DNA of 64,000 nucleotides from an uncultured Ferrovibrio sp. (GCF_937960835.1 NZ_CALGPC010000006.1:434001-498000), one strand, 5' to 3'; counted from the stretch's first letter, positions 1 to 8,650 are shown. Translations and numbers: made by a program. The notes: a model not told the origin generated them from the letters alone.

Positions 1-1218
1 GGCACGATTGCCAACAACAAGACCTCGGCGAACGGCTTCCCGATGCCGAAGAAGCCCGGCAGCGCGCCTGCGACGACCGAGCCCAAGCCGACCGAGCCGA
101 AGCCGGCCGATCCCGATCCGGTCGACACGGATCCGGCGCCGACCGACGGCAAGGGCAGCGGTCATCCGGTGATCGCGGTCGACGACAACTACAAGATCGA
201 CGTCAATCAGTCCCACTGGTTCAACACCAGGCACATACTGATGAACGACAAGGGCCTCGATGGCGGCCTCAAGGTCACCAAGATCGACTCCAAGAGCGCG
301 GCCGGTGGCACGGTCACGCTGTCGAGCGATGGCACGGTCAAGTACACTCCGGTCAAGAACTGGCAGGGCAAGGATTCGATCGAGTACACCGTGGTTGACA
401 AGGACGGCAGCTCGGACACCGGCACGATCTACTTCCAGGTCGGCAACGGTTCCTCGACGACGACGCCGAAGCCTGCCGAACCGGCGCCCAGCAACCCGCC
501 GGTCAGCGGCGGCGGCACCGGCAACCCGGTGGTTGCCGGCGATGACTACTACAAGACCAACGTCGATCAGAAATGGTACTTCAACACGAAGTATCTGCTG
601 CTCAACGATAAGGGTCTTGATGGCGGCCTGAAGGTCACCGCCGTGGCATCCAAGTCGGCTGCCGGCGCCACCGTCACGCTTGATGAGAAGGGCACTGCCA
701 TCTACACCCCGCTGAAGGGCTGGCAGGGCCATGACACCATCGAATACACGCTGGTGGATAAGGACGGCAGCACGGATATCGGCATCGTCCACATGCAGGT
801 TGGTGACGGTACCGCGACGACGACGCCCCCGAGCAGCGGCACGACCAATCCGCCTCCGTCGAACGGTGGCAACACTGGTGGCAGCACCGGCGGCAGCAAT
901 CCTGCTCCGTCGACCGGCACCGGCAATCCGGTGGTGGCCGGCGACGACTACCAGAAGACCCAGGCCGGGTCGAAGTACTACTTCAACAGCAAGTATCTGC
1001 TGATGAACGATACCGGCAAGGATGGTGGCCTGAAGGTCACCGAGATCGGCACCGTGACCGAAAAGGGCGGCACCGTGAAGTGGGATGCCAGCACCGGCAC
1101 GGCGATCTACACGCCGAAGACCGGCTTCAGCGGCAAGGATGCCGTCGACTATACGGTGGTTGACAAGGATGGCAGCCAGGATATCGGCACTATCCATTTC
1201 GACGTGCTGCTGGCCTGA
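1..1218 (+). CDS. Cadherin/Ig-like repeat protein, C-terminal part (5' truncated)
   Basis: The frame is open from the first base, so the start lies outside the window. The visible part carries three homologous domains of about 95 residues at nt 163-447, 523-807 and 925-1215. Each runs from a VVAGDDY-like start through NDKGLDGGLKVT and YTP..GWQGKD to YTVVDKDGS.D.GTIHF. This is the pattern of cadherin-like/tandem-95 Ig-like beta-sandwich domains of large calcium-binding surface or secreted proteins. The linkers are rich in Pro, Thr, Ser and Gly. The first 14 visible residues (GTIANNKTSANGFP) look like a rung of a right-handed beta-helix, so the missing N-terminus may be a beta-helix domain; this is inference. 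The polysaccharide genes that follow fit a secreted or surface role. No enzyme activity can be assigned. Confidence 0.75.
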   Translation, partial: GTIANNKTSANGFPMPKKPGSAPATTEPKPTEPKPADPDPVDTDPAPTDGKGSGHPVIAVDDNYKIDVNQSHWFNTRHILMNDKGLDGGLKVTKIDSKSAAGGTVTLSSDGTVKYTPVKNWQGKDSIEYTVVDKDGSSDTGTIYFQVGNGSSTTTPKPAEPAPSNPPVSGGGTGNPVVAGDDYYKTNVDQKWYFNTKYLLLNDKGLDGGLKVTAVASKSAAGATVTLDEKGTAIYTPLKGWQGHDTIEYTLVDKDGSTDIGIVHMQVGDGTATTTPPSSGTTNPPPSNGGNTGGSTGGSNPAPSTGTGNPVVAGDDYQKTQAGSKYYFNSKYLLMNDTGKDGGLKVTEIGTVTEKGGTVKWDASTGTAIYTPKTGFSGKDAVDYTVVDKDGSQDIGTIHFDVLLA

Positions 1219-1243
1219 TCGAAACAGCAATCTGAAGCCTCCT

Positions 1244-1274
1244 GGCCGCCGGAAAAATCCGGCGGCCTTTTTTT
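1244..1274 (+). terminator. Rho-independent terminator of the cadherin-repeat gene
   Basis: A perfect 10-bp stem (1244-1253 with 1258-1267, GGCCGCCGGA/TCCGGCGGCC) closes an AAAA loop and is followed by seven T. It lies 26 nt after the stop codon and separates this gene from the convergent GT2 gene. Confidence 0.92.
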
Positions 1275-1380
1275 CCCGGCCGAATTTTGTCTTGGCCGAA
1301 GCCGGGCCAGTCAGTGCCCCCAACTCTGTCCGCCGGACCGTCATTCGCCGGACTGCTTTTCTCTGGTTTTCTCTAGACCG

Positions 1381-2355
1381 TTATCCCCCGTTCCGCGTGC
1401 CCAAGGCCGATTTCAGCGCCGGCTCGTAAGGCTGGCGATCCTGAAGGCCGACCAGCGCGCCGGTCAGGCGCTGCCACTGATGGCCGCGCGACACAGCCCG
1501 ATGCACAACGGCATAAAAACAGGCGCAGCGCTGCGACAGCGGAAGCTCGGCGGCGATCGCTGTGCGGCAATAGGCGAACAGCAGCTTGAGCTGCTGGATG
1601 AAGATCGAATCCTGCCGCCCCGAAAACCAGGCCGCGCGGTAGGTGCCGGAGGTCTGGGCGCTGAATTGCTGCGCGTGGCAGCGCCGGTAAAACAGCGTGT
1701 CCTGGCCGAGCCAGAACGGGCCAAGCAGGCTCATCCGCGCAAGCAGAACCTTGTCGGCGCCGCTGAAGGCGCCCTGTGGCATCGCCCGCAGCAGCGCCGC
1801 GTGACGCATAAGGCCGAAGATTTCGATGCACATGAACATGTTGAGCATCACGGCCCGGAAACGCCGCACGGGATCCGCCGCCATGAGATCGGTGTTCTGT
1901 TCCGGCAAGGGCGGCCAGCAGACGCCCATGCGGTCCACATTGCCGCCGCGCTCAGGAGAGTAGGGCAGCGGGGCGCCGGTTTCATCGATCAGCACCGAGG
2001 CGGGCGAGGCGAGCACGATGCCGGGATCGCGTTCCAGGGCATCGAGGCAGGTCTGCAGGAATTCAGGCCCCAGCACATCGTCATGCGCCGCCCATTTGAA
2101 ATACGGCGTGTCGCATTGGGCGGCGACGAAATTGTAGTTTGCGGCAGCGCCGATGTTGCGTGGCTGGCGGATGTAGCGGATCCGCGCGTCCTTCTTTGCG
2201 TAGGCGTGGCAGATATCCCCGGTGCCGTCCGTCGAGGCGTTGTCGGAGATCAGCAGAACAAAATCCGGGTAGGTCTGGGCCAGGATGGAGTCGATGGCCG
2301 CCGCCAGATAGTTCTCGCCGTTATAGACCGGAAGGCCAACGGTGATTTTTTTCAT
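1381..2355 (-). CDS. Family 2 glycosyltransferase
   Basis: A 324-residue GT-A fold glycosyltransferase. The N-terminus VGLPVYNGENYL is the classic GT2 nucleotide-sugar binding start. It is followed by SDNASTDGT (Asp near 38) and HDD near residues 91-93, which corresponds to the metal-binding DxD region. It should transfer a sugar from a nucleotide donor to a lipid-linked or growing glycan at the inner face of the membrane. Donor and acceptor cannot be told from sequence. It is transcribed divergently from the GT4 gene across a short AT-rich spacer, which supports a shared polysaccharide locus. The C-terminal half has only weak hydrophobic stretches and no clear membrane domain. Confidence 0.85.
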   Translation of the reverse strand: MKKITVGLPVYNGENYLAAAIDSILAQTYPDFVLLISDNASTDGTGDICHAYAKKDARIRYIRQPRNIGAAANYNFVAAQCDTPYFKWAAHDDVLGPEFLQTCLDALERDPGIVLASPASVLIDETGAPLPYSPERGGNVDRMGVCWPPLPEQNTDLMAADPVRRFRAVMLNMFMCIEIFGLMRHAALLRAMPQGAFSGADKVLLARMSLLGPFWLGQDTLFYRRCHAQQFSAQTSGTYRAAWFSGRQDSIFIQQLKLLFAYCRTAIAAELPLSQRCACFYAVVHRAVSRGHQWQRLTGALVGLQDRQPYEPALKSALGTRNGG

Positions 2356-2399
2356 GCCTGCCCTGCGGACGTGCCCTTATTTGCCTGCGCCAAGGATTA

Positions 2400-2462
2400 C
2401 AGGAGTCGATAAGAAAAAAAAGACAATTTTATATTTTTTCTTTTCTTTTTTTCTGGGGTCTG
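2400..2462. promoter_or_regulatory. AT-rich divergent promoter region of the two glycosyltransferases
   Basis: About 45 nt of almost pure A/T, an A-run at 2412-2419 followed by T-rich tracts to about 2457, interrupts very GC-rich DNA between the divergent GT2 and GT4 starts. The A-rich and T-rich halves could pair into a weak hairpin. A curved or silencer-bound divergent promoter is the simplest reading. No convincing -35/-10 pair was picked out. Confidence 0.4.
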
Positions 2463-2494
2463 GCATCGTTATGATCCAACGAGGAGGCAAGTCC

Positions 2495-3721
2495 TTGAAA
2501 ATCCTGCTTTCCGCCTTTGCTTGTGAGCCGGATCGAGGCTCCGAGTATGCCGTGGGCTGGAACTGGGCGTTGTCGCTTGTCCGCGCCGGGCATGACGTCG
2601 TGGTGCTGACCTGTTCCGAAGCCAGGCCGGCCATCACCCGCACCCTGGAAAAGCTGCAGCTGAACCGGCGCCTGCGCTGCGAATATTTCGACGTGCCAAA
2701 GCCCTTCCGGTGGAAGGCCCGCGGGCCGCTGCATCTGCATGCCGCCCTATGGCAATGGATGGCGGTCGACTTCGCCAAGGAGCTGCACAAGCGGGAAAAG
2801 TTCGACCGCGTCCATCACGTCACCTATGCCGGGCTGCGCATTCCAAGCTTCATGGGCCGGCTGGGGATTCCCTTCGTCTTCGGTCCGGTCGGCGGCGGCG
2901 AGCGCGCGCCGTGGCGCCTGCGCTGGGGCTACAGCCTGTACGGGCTGATCCATGATGCGGCGCGGGACGCCGCCAACGCCCTGATCCCGTTCATGCCCTT
3001 CCTGACCGAGACGCTGGAGCGGGCTGAGCGGATTTACGTCACCTCAAGCGATACGCTGCGCCTCCTGCCGCGCCGCTTCCACGACAAGGCGAAGGTTGAG
3101 CTTGCGATCGGTGCCGAGGATTCAGACGCCACCATCGCCCAGCCTGTTTCGCGCCCGCCGCGGAAGGATTGTTTCCGTGTTCTGTTTGCCGGTCGCTTTG
3201 TCGACTACAAGGGCATGCATCTTGGGCTGCCGGCTTTCGCGCGGCTGGTCCAGGCGATACCGACAGCACGGCTGACCATGGCCGGAGACGGGCCGATGAA
3301 GCGCCGCTGGCAGAAGCTGGCGGACGAGCTTGGCATAGCGGACAGCATCGACTGGCTGCCCTGGCAGGATCATCACGGCATGGCCGTGCTGTATGCCAAT
3401 CACGACGTTCTGCTGTTCTCGGCCATGCACGATACCGGCGGCATGGTGGCGCTGGAGGCGATGCATCACGGCCTGCCGGTTGTCTGCCTCAAGATCGGCG
3501 GACCCGCGGCGCTGGTCGATGCGAGCTGCGGCTACGCCGTGGATCCCAGGGATAAAAGCGCGGCGCAGGTGATCGCCGAAATGGGAGACGCGCTCATCAG
3601 CCTTGCCCGCGAAAACACCCGGGCCGCACTGGCGCAGGGCGCGCGGCAGCGCTGCCATGTCTTTTCGTGGCGGGAAAAGGTCATCAGGATCCACGGCCTG
3701 GCTGACGAGAGCCCGGCCTGA
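2495..3721 (+). CDS. Family 4 glycosyltransferase
   Basis: A GT-B fold glycosyltransferase of about 408 residues. The start is taken as TTG at 2495 because a strong Shine-Dalgarno (GAGGAGG, 2481-2487) lies 7 nt upstream and the product then begins LKILLSAFACEP, the usual beginning of this subgroup. An in-frame ATG at 2471 is the alternative. The C-terminal domain shows VLFAGRFVDYKG, AGDGPM and HDTGGMVALEAMHHGLPVV. The usual E-x7-E donor-binding motif is D-x7-E here. It probably adds a hexose to a lipid-linked glycan in the cytoplasm. The O-antigen ligase-like gene follows 15 nt downstream, consistent with one operon. Confidence 0.85.
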   Translation: MKILLSAFACEPDRGSEYAVGWNWALSLVRAGHDVVVLTCSEARPAITRTLEKLQLNRRLRCEYFDVPKPFRWKARGPLHLHAALWQWMAVDFAKELHKREKFDRVHHVTYAGLRIPSFMGRLGIPFVFGPVGGGERAPWRLRWGYSLYGLIHDAARDAANALIPFMPFLTETLERAERIYVTSSDTLRLLPRRFHDKAKVELAIGAEDSDATIAQPVSRPPRKDCFRVLFAGRFVDYKGMHLGLPAFARLVQAIPTARLTMAGDGPMKRRWQKLADELGIADSIDWLPWQDHHGMAVLYANHDVLLFSAMHDTGGMVALEAMHHGLPVVCLKIGGPAALVDASCGYAVDPRDKSAAQVIAEMGDALISLARENTRAALAQGARQRCHVFSWREKVIRIHGLADESPA

Positions 3722-3736
3722 TGGGGGACGGGCCTG

Positions 3737-5104
3737 ATGGGCACGGCGCTTGACCGCCTGAAAGTCTCCGCGCTGCTGGTTCTCCTGGCCGGGTATCTCA
3801 TCCTGGATTACCCCTTCATGCTGCTGCGGATTCCGCCGGTCGGCTTCGGCATTCCGCTGGGCGAGGTGCTGCTTGTCATCGTTCTGCTCGGCATCAATCC
3901 ACGGCTGGCGCTGTCCCGTCTGGGCTGCGTCACCCTGCTGGCGCCGTTTCTGGTCTGGTGGGGCTGGGGGCTGGGGCGCCTGGCTTTCGATGCGGCCGAG
4001 CATGGGATGTGGGCGCTGCGCGATGCCACGTCCATGATCGAATCCCTTTACGTGCTGGTCGGCTTCAGCCTTGCGGCCGATCCGCGCGCCACCGAGCGGC
4101 TGATCCGCTGGCTCTATCCCATCATCGTAATCGGCTGCTCATACTGTCTGCTGTATGTCTTCGCCGATCAGCTCGCGGCCATCTCGCCCACAATCTTGGG
4201 CGCGTCCGGCCAGGCGGTGCCGATATTCGGCGCCTTCGCGATGGCGGGCACCATGCTGCTCTGGGCGGCATTTGCATGCCTGATCACCCCGACGCAGCAG
4301 CCGCACCGCCGATTGCTGCTGACGGTGGCGGCAGGTTTCCTGATCGCCTTTGCGATGATCGTGCTGCAGAAGCGCACGACCTATCTGCAGCTCGCCGGTC
4401 TTGCCGCCTTGCTGCTCTATGTCCGGCCGCGGGCTCTCAGCCGCCTCGGGATCACGCTGCCGCTCTTGGGATTTGCGCTCCTCGTCATCACCGCTTTCGA
4501 CATCCGCATTTCCGGACGGCTGACATCGGAAATATCACTGTCCTTCTTCCTGGATCACCTGCTGGCAATCGTCGGCATCGGCACCGACGAACAGGGCGCC
4601 ATTGCCGATGCTGCCAGCGGCGTGCCCTTGCGCCTGCATTGGTGGACGCGCATCTACGAGCAGCTGACCAGCGATCCCATTGCCCTGATCGGCGGCCTTG
4701 GCTACGGAATTCCGCTGACGGATTTCAGGGATACGCTGGGTGTCGTCACCCGCGAGCCGCATAACTCGGTGATCTCCGTGGTGGCGCGGCTCGGCCTGAT
4801 CGGCCTCCTATCCTGGATCTGGATCGTGATGGCGTTCTTCCGCGCTGGCTTCCAGGTCTATTGGATCAGCCGCCGCCGGGGCTATGACGAGATTTCCCGC
4901 CTCGCCCTGCTCGTCATCGCCTTCGCGATCCTGACCTTGGTCGGCTGCGTCGGCGAGGACAATATGGAAAAGCCTTTCTTTGCCATCCCCTTCTATACGC
5001 TCTGGGGCTTCATACTCCGGATCGCTTACCAGTTGCGCGGCGAGGTAGCGGGAGAATATCCGGCTGCGGCGGGGCTGCGCATCGCGCGGTCGGAATATCC
5101 ATGA
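3737..5104 (+). CDS. O-antigen ligase/polymerase family membrane protein
   Basis: A 455-residue protein with about 10-12 hydrophobic segments. A periplasmic-loop signature, REPHNSVISVVARLGLIG, matches the Wzy_C/O-antigen ligase family, in which the PHN(S) motif is typical. Such proteins polymerise or transfer undecaprenyl-linked glycan on the periplasmic face. Whether this one is a polymerase or a ligase cannot be decided from sequence. It sits between a GT4 and a beta-helix protein, and its stop overlaps the next start (ATGA at 5101-5104), so translational coupling is likely. Confidence 0.8.
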   Translation: MGTALDRLKVSALLVLLAGYLILDYPFMLLRIPPVGFGIPLGEVLLVIVLLGINPRLALSRLGCVTLLAPFLVWWGWGLGRLAFDAAEHGMWALRDATSMIESLYVLVGFSLAADPRATERLIRWLYPIIVIGCSYCLLYVFADQLAAISPTILGASGQAVPIFGAFAMAGTMLLWAAFACLITPTQQPHRRLLLTVAAGFLIAFAMIVLQKRTTYLQLAGLAALLLYVRPRALSRLGITLPLLGFALLVITAFDIRISGRLTSEISLSFFLDHLLAIVGIGTDEQGAIADAASGVPLRLHWWTRIYEQLTSDPIALIGGLGYGIPLTDFRDTLGVVTREPHNSVISVVARLGLIGLLSWIWIVMAFFRAGFQVYWISRRRGYDEISRLALLVIAFAILTLVGCVGEDNMEKPFFAIPFYTLWGFILRIAYQLRGEVAGEYPAAAGLRIARSEYP

Positions 5105-6153
5105 GCGCGCTGCCCGTCATCGGCACGGTATTGATCCTGCTTGCGGCCGGATCCTGCCTATCCATCGCGGCAGCATCGGATGACAATCGCGGGCTCGAAG
5201 ACGCCATCCAGCGGGTCCGTGCCGGCGACACGGTGATCATCGAGCCCGGCACATATCACGTTGCCAATCTCGAACTGCCGCCGGATGTAATCCTCCATGC
5301 GCCCGAGGGCGCCACCATCGTCGGCAATCTGATTGTGCGCGGCCCGGGAACGGTGATCAGAGGCTTCACGCTGGATGGCGGCATGATCGACATTTCGCGC
5401 TCCCATGCGGTCACCATCGGCGATTGCCTGTTCAAGGGCGGCGAGACAGCCATCAAGCTCGATGAAGCCAGCGGCGCGCTGATCGTCAACAACGAGTTCC
5501 GCGCAGTGGCCGGCGGCGTCATCACGGGATGGGGACTGGATCGCTCGACGATCTCCGGCAACCATTTCTACGATTGCGGCCAATGCATCAACCTTGCCTT
5601 TAACAATGACCGCGAGCGGGGGCGGGGCATCGCCATCGAACGCAACATCTTCAAGGGCGTAGCCCGGATGCCGGTCGAGGTCGGCCCCATCGGCGCCTAT
5701 ACCGAGAACCTCGTCGTGCGCGACAACTGGGCGGAGGAGTTCCGCAACCGCGGTCCCGATCCGGGCGAAACCATGTCCACCTTCGTTGCCTATTCACTGG
5801 TGCCGACCCATGGCGTCAATACGGTGATTACGGGCAACTACGCCATCGCAGGCTCACGGGGGCGCGGCGATATCGGCATCGAGCTGGCCGGGTCGGGGAC
5901 GATCACCGGCAACCATATCGAGGATTTCCGCTTCGGCGCGATCGTCTATGGCACTGACTTCCGGGTGCGTGACAATCTGTTCCTGCGTACGACCGATGCG
6001 GCCGTTCTCAACTACGCCAATCTGCCGGGCGAGATTTCGCTGGATGGTGAAAGCTCCCGAATCACGCATCCGCCTGAACGCCGCGCTTGGCCATGCCGTG
6101 CATCCGAAGGCGGAGCGGAGCATTTCCATCTTCCCGACTGGCCGTGTGACTGA
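5101..6153 (+). CDS. Right-handed parallel beta-helix protein, exported; 3' end possibly frameshifted
   Basis: A hydrophobic leader (residues about 5-25, ending SIAAASDD) suggests export. The body shows many short rungs of the type IVNNEFR, ISGNHF, IERNIF, VVRDNW, VITGNY and ITGNHI, as in NosD/PbH1 beta-helix proteins, polysaccharide lyases and epimerases. It overlaps the ligase gene by 4 nt, so a role in modifying or cleaving the locus polysaccharide is a reasonable inference. In the annotated frame the end after about residue 316 has poor codon use. The +1 frame reads on with GC-rich third positions to a stop at 6175. This suggests a one-base indel near 6045-6055. No catalytic residues were identified. 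Confidence 0.7.
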   Translation: MSALPVIGTVLILLAAGSCLSIAAASDDNRGLEDAIQRVRAGDTVIIEPGTYHVANLELPPDVILHAPEGATIVGNLIVRGPGTVIRGFTLDGGMIDISRSHAVTIGDCLFKGGETAIKLDEASGALIVNNEFRAVAGGVITGWGLDRSTISGNHFYDCGQCINLAFNNDRERGRGIAIERNIFKGVARMPVEVGPIGAYTENLVVRDNWAEEFRNRGPDPGETMSTFVAYSLVPTHGVNTVITGNYAIAGSRGRGDIGIELAGSGTITGNHIEDFRFGAIVYGTDFRVRDNLFLRTTDAAVLNYANLPGEISLDGESSRITHPPERRAWPCRASEGGAEHFHLPDWPCD

Positions 6154-6218
6154 ATGCGCCACCGTTCACTTCTGAGCAAGGTTCCGATTTTACATCCGCC
6201 AGGCGGGCATGATTGCTG

Positions 6219-6803
6219 ATGCAGGAGGCTTTCTTTGCGAAAGTGACACTTCTGGGCGATCCGCTGCTGCTGCTCTTCTGCGGGTTCGGGGTGTTCTTCT
6301 ATCTCTGGAGCGACGATGAGCGCCGCGCTCTCGCCCGGAGCTGGGCCATCTCATTTGGCCTTTGCGTGCTGCTGACTGTTGCCGGCAAATTCGTGCTGCA
6401 TCTCATCCGCTGGAATGACGGCACTGCCCTGCGGCTGCTTAGCCCGAGCGGGCATGTGGCGATCGGCACCAGCTTTTATGGCTGCTGCGCCATGATGCTG
6501 AGCATGCAGCAGGGCCGGACCATGCGTGCCGTGATCTGGACAGGCGTGGCCTTGCTGCTCGGCCTGATCGCCGTCAGCCGTCTGGTGCTGCAACTGCATT
6601 CTGTCCCGGAGATCGTCCTCGCCTTTGCCATCGGCGGAGTATCGCTTACCGTCTTCATCCGTCATCCGGACAGCCATCGGCCAGTCCAGCTCCGATCCGG
6701 CCAGATGATCGCGCTGATCGTGCTGCTTGCAGTCGCTTTCCTCACGCCGCATCTGAGCGGCGAGGCGCTGATCCTTTACGTCACCGGAAAGATCGGTAAC
6801 TGA
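6219..6803 (+). CDS. PAP2-like membrane phosphatase family protein
   Basis: A membrane protein of about 194 residues with five to six hydrophobic helices. PAP2 signatures are recognisable: a Lys-containing helix end (AGKFVLHLIRW), SPSGHVA, and SRLVLQLHSVPE, which matches SR-x5-H-x3-(D/E). Family members dephosphorylate lipid phosphates such as undecaprenyl pyrophosphate or phosphatidic acid at the periplasmic face. Next to glycan assembly genes, carrier-lipid recycling is plausible but inferred. The start is uncertain: ATG 6219 with AGGCGGG at 6201-6207 is preferred. TTG 6213 is also in frame, as is GTG 6243, which follows an AGGAGG at 6223-6228. Confidence 0.65.
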   Translation: MQEAFFAKVTLLGDPLLLLFCGFGVFFYLWSDDERRALARSWAISFGLCVLLTVAGKFVLHLIRWNDGTALRLLSPSGHVAIGTSFYGCCAMMLSMQQGRTMRAVIWTGVALLLGLIAVSRLVLQLHSVPEIVLAFAIGGVSLTVFIRHPDSHRPVQLRSGQMIALIVLLAVAFLTPHLSGEALILYVTGKIGN

Positions 6804-6820
6804 AGGCAGTTCTATCGCTG

Positions 6821-7615
6821 TCAGATCGGCTTGCGCTGCGTCCAGGTCAGGCAGCCACCGATGATGCCGTCGCCCACCAGCCAGGCGCCATGGCGATAGA
6901 GCGTAAGGCTGCTTTGCGCTGGCGGCAGCAAAAGCGTCCAGAGCGCGCCGGAGCGGTCGGACCACACGACGCGGGCATCGAGCGCGACGGCTGCAGCAAA
7001 GACCTGTGCTGCATCGGCGGCGGGGAAGAAGGCCAGTACCTGCCTGTCTTGCGATCGATCCTGCTGTGGCGGGAGCGCTGCATAGGCGCCTGCCGTGACG
7101 ATCAACAGGCTCAGCAACACCGATGCAGCGGTGGCGCTTCGCAGCGAGCCGCCGGAATATGTGCCGCCGCGGCGCAGCCACAATCCCATCGCCAGCGGCA
7201 TCAGGCCGAAGAGCGTGAACCAGATGAGATCCCAGAGCAGCGGATTGGGCGAATCCATCTTGATGCGATGCAGCCCGATGATCCAATGCGACAGCACGCC
7301 ATCGAGGATGTGCCAAAGGCCGAAGCCGATGGCGCCATGTGCTAGCAGCAGCCGTCCGCCGCGCGGTGCGGCAAGGCTTGCGCGCTCACGCCATAACAGC
7401 CACAGGCCGAATACGGCCACCACATACATCAGCGCATGAAAGAGGCCGTCGGCCATGAGCTGCAGACGCAGGTCGCGGAAGGCCTCGCCCTCCAGGCCGA
7501 GCAGCAGATGATGCCATTGCAGGATCTGGTGCAGCAGAATGCCGTCGAAGAATCCGCTCAAGGCGAAGCCGAGCAGAAAGCCGGGCCAGACAAAGCCTGA
7601 TGAAAGATCGCGCAT
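6821..7615 (-). CDS. DUF2243 integral membrane protein
   Basis: A 264-residue polytopic membrane protein. The N-terminal LLGFALSGFFDGILLHQILQ and WHHLL are the hallmark of the DUF2243 family, whose function is not established. About four or five transmembrane helices are followed by a soluble C-terminal part (from about residue 185) containing LAFFPAADAAQVFAAAVALD. It converges with the PAP2-like gene and lies downstream of the universal stress protein on the same strand, 60 nt away, so it could be co-transcribed with it. Confidence 0.8.
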   Translation of the reverse strand: MRDLSSGFVWPGFLLGFALSGFFDGILLHQILQWHHLLLGLEGEAFRDLRLQLMADGLFHALMYVVAVFGLWLLWRERASLAAPRGGRLLLAHGAIGFGLWHILDGVLSHWIIGLHRIKMDSPNPLLWDLIWFTLFGLMPLAMGLWLRRGGTYSGGSLRSATAASVLLSLLIVTAGAYAALPPQQDRSQDRQVLAFFPAADAAQVFAAAVALDARVVWSDRSGALWTLLLPPAQSSLTLYRHGAWLVGDGIIGGCLTWTQRKPI

Positions 7616-7675
7616 GCAGCCGGAACCCCGTCCCTGCGGGAAGGTTCCGGCGATGGACTATGGCTCGCCGCGCGA

Positions 7676-8515
7676 CTAGCCGCGCAGTGCCATGACGTCG
7701 CAGCGCAGCAGGTCCAGCATGGCTTCGGCCACACTGCCGAGTAAGACATTGCCCACGCCATCCTTGCCATGGGTGCCGATCACCACAAGGTCGGGGTCGA
7801 GGCGGTCGATCTGTTCCTGCAGGACGGCGGTGGCGCGGCCGCTGCCAAAAACAAGCTCCGGGCCGCCCGGCTTGCCGGGCACGCCGCAGCCCGCGGTGGC
7901 GCAGCGGGCAGTGACCATGTCGGCAATCAGGTTTCGCCGCTCCTCCGCCTTGGCCGCATCGCCGGTTTCGTCGACATGCAGCACGCAGAATTTCGCACCG
8001 GGGAATTTGCCGAGCGCAAGATCGAGCGCTTGACGCGAGGGCGCGCCAAGATCGACCGCGATGGCAACATGCCGATAGGGCCGGCGCGGGCGGACCTTGA
8101 CGACCAGAGCGGGGCAAGGCGCGCGACGCACCACCTTGTCGATCGTGGTGCCGCGCAGCAGGCCGGTCAGCGACAGATCGGTCGAAACGCCCATGACGAT
8201 GAGATCGGCCGACATGGCACCGGCTTCCTGAAGGATTGCCTCGGGCGCCTTGCCCGGCACGACTTTCAGTGTGGTCTGGATATGCGCAGGCAGTTCGGCA
8301 TCACGCAGTTCGCGTTCCAGGCTTGCCTGCGCCTCGCGCAGATTAAGGTTGATATACCGCTCGGGCAGGATGTCGGCATCCACGGCATGCAGGACGCAAA
8401 GCGAAGCGCCGCTCGTCTCAGCCAGCAAGACGGCGCGGTCAAAGGCGCGGTCGGTATTCGCAGTCAGGTCGGAAGCGACCAGAATCCGGCTGAAGCCCTT
8501 GGTGTTGCTCTGCAT
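7676..8515 (-). CDS. Universal stress protein with two UspA domains
   Basis: A 279-residue cytoplasmic protein with two tandem UspA folds (about 8-145 and 148-279). The first domain has MGVSTDLSLTGLLRGTTID. The second has IGTHGKDGVGNVLLGSVAE, close to the ATP-binding consensus G-x2-G-x9-G-(S/T). Tandem Usp proteins are induced by starvation, nitrosative or low-oxygen stress and bind ATP or AMP. Two FNR/FixK-like boxes lie 75-135 nt upstream of the start and suggest oxygen-dependent control. The exact physiological target is not predictable. Confidence 0.9.
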   Translation of the reverse strand: MQSNTKGFSRILVASDLTANTDRAFDRAVLLAETSGASLCVLHAVDADILPERYINLNLREAQASLERELRDAELPAHIQTTLKVVPGKAPEAILQEAGAMSADLIVMGVSTDLSLTGLLRGTTIDKVVRRAPCPALVVKVRPRRPYRHVAIAVDLGAPSRQALDLALGKFPGAKFCVLHVDETGDAAKAEERRNLIADMVTARCATAGCGVPGKPGGPELVFGSGRATAVLQEQIDRLDPDLVVIGTHGKDGVGNVLLGSVAEAMLDLLRCDVMALRG

Positions 8516-8589
8516 GGTGATGATGTTCCCTGCTGTTACCGACTGTTATGCGCTGTTAACCACACTAGTCCGTTGTGGCAGCCCTGGGG

Positions 8590-8603
8590 ATGACCCAGAT
8601 CAA
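8590..8603. promoter_or_regulatory. FNR/FixK-like box 1
   Basis: ATGAC-CCAG-ATCAA matches the TTGAY-N4-RTCAA consensus of FNR/FixK-type regulators with one mismatch. It lies between the divergent universal stress protein gene (start 8515) and the small membrane protein gene (start 8688). Confidence 0.5.
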
Positions 8604-8636
8604 ATCCAGCGCAAAGGGTTTAATTCCGGTTACAGG

Positions 8637-8650
8637 CTGATCCAGGTCAA
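8637..8650. promoter_or_regulatory. FNR/FixK-like box 2
   Basis: CTGAT-CCAG-GTCAA, read on the other strand as TTGAC-CTGG-ATCAG, matches the same consensus with one mismatch. It is 47 bp from box 1 and carries the same CCAG/CTGG spacer, so the pair may serve the two divergent promoters. Confidence 0.5.
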
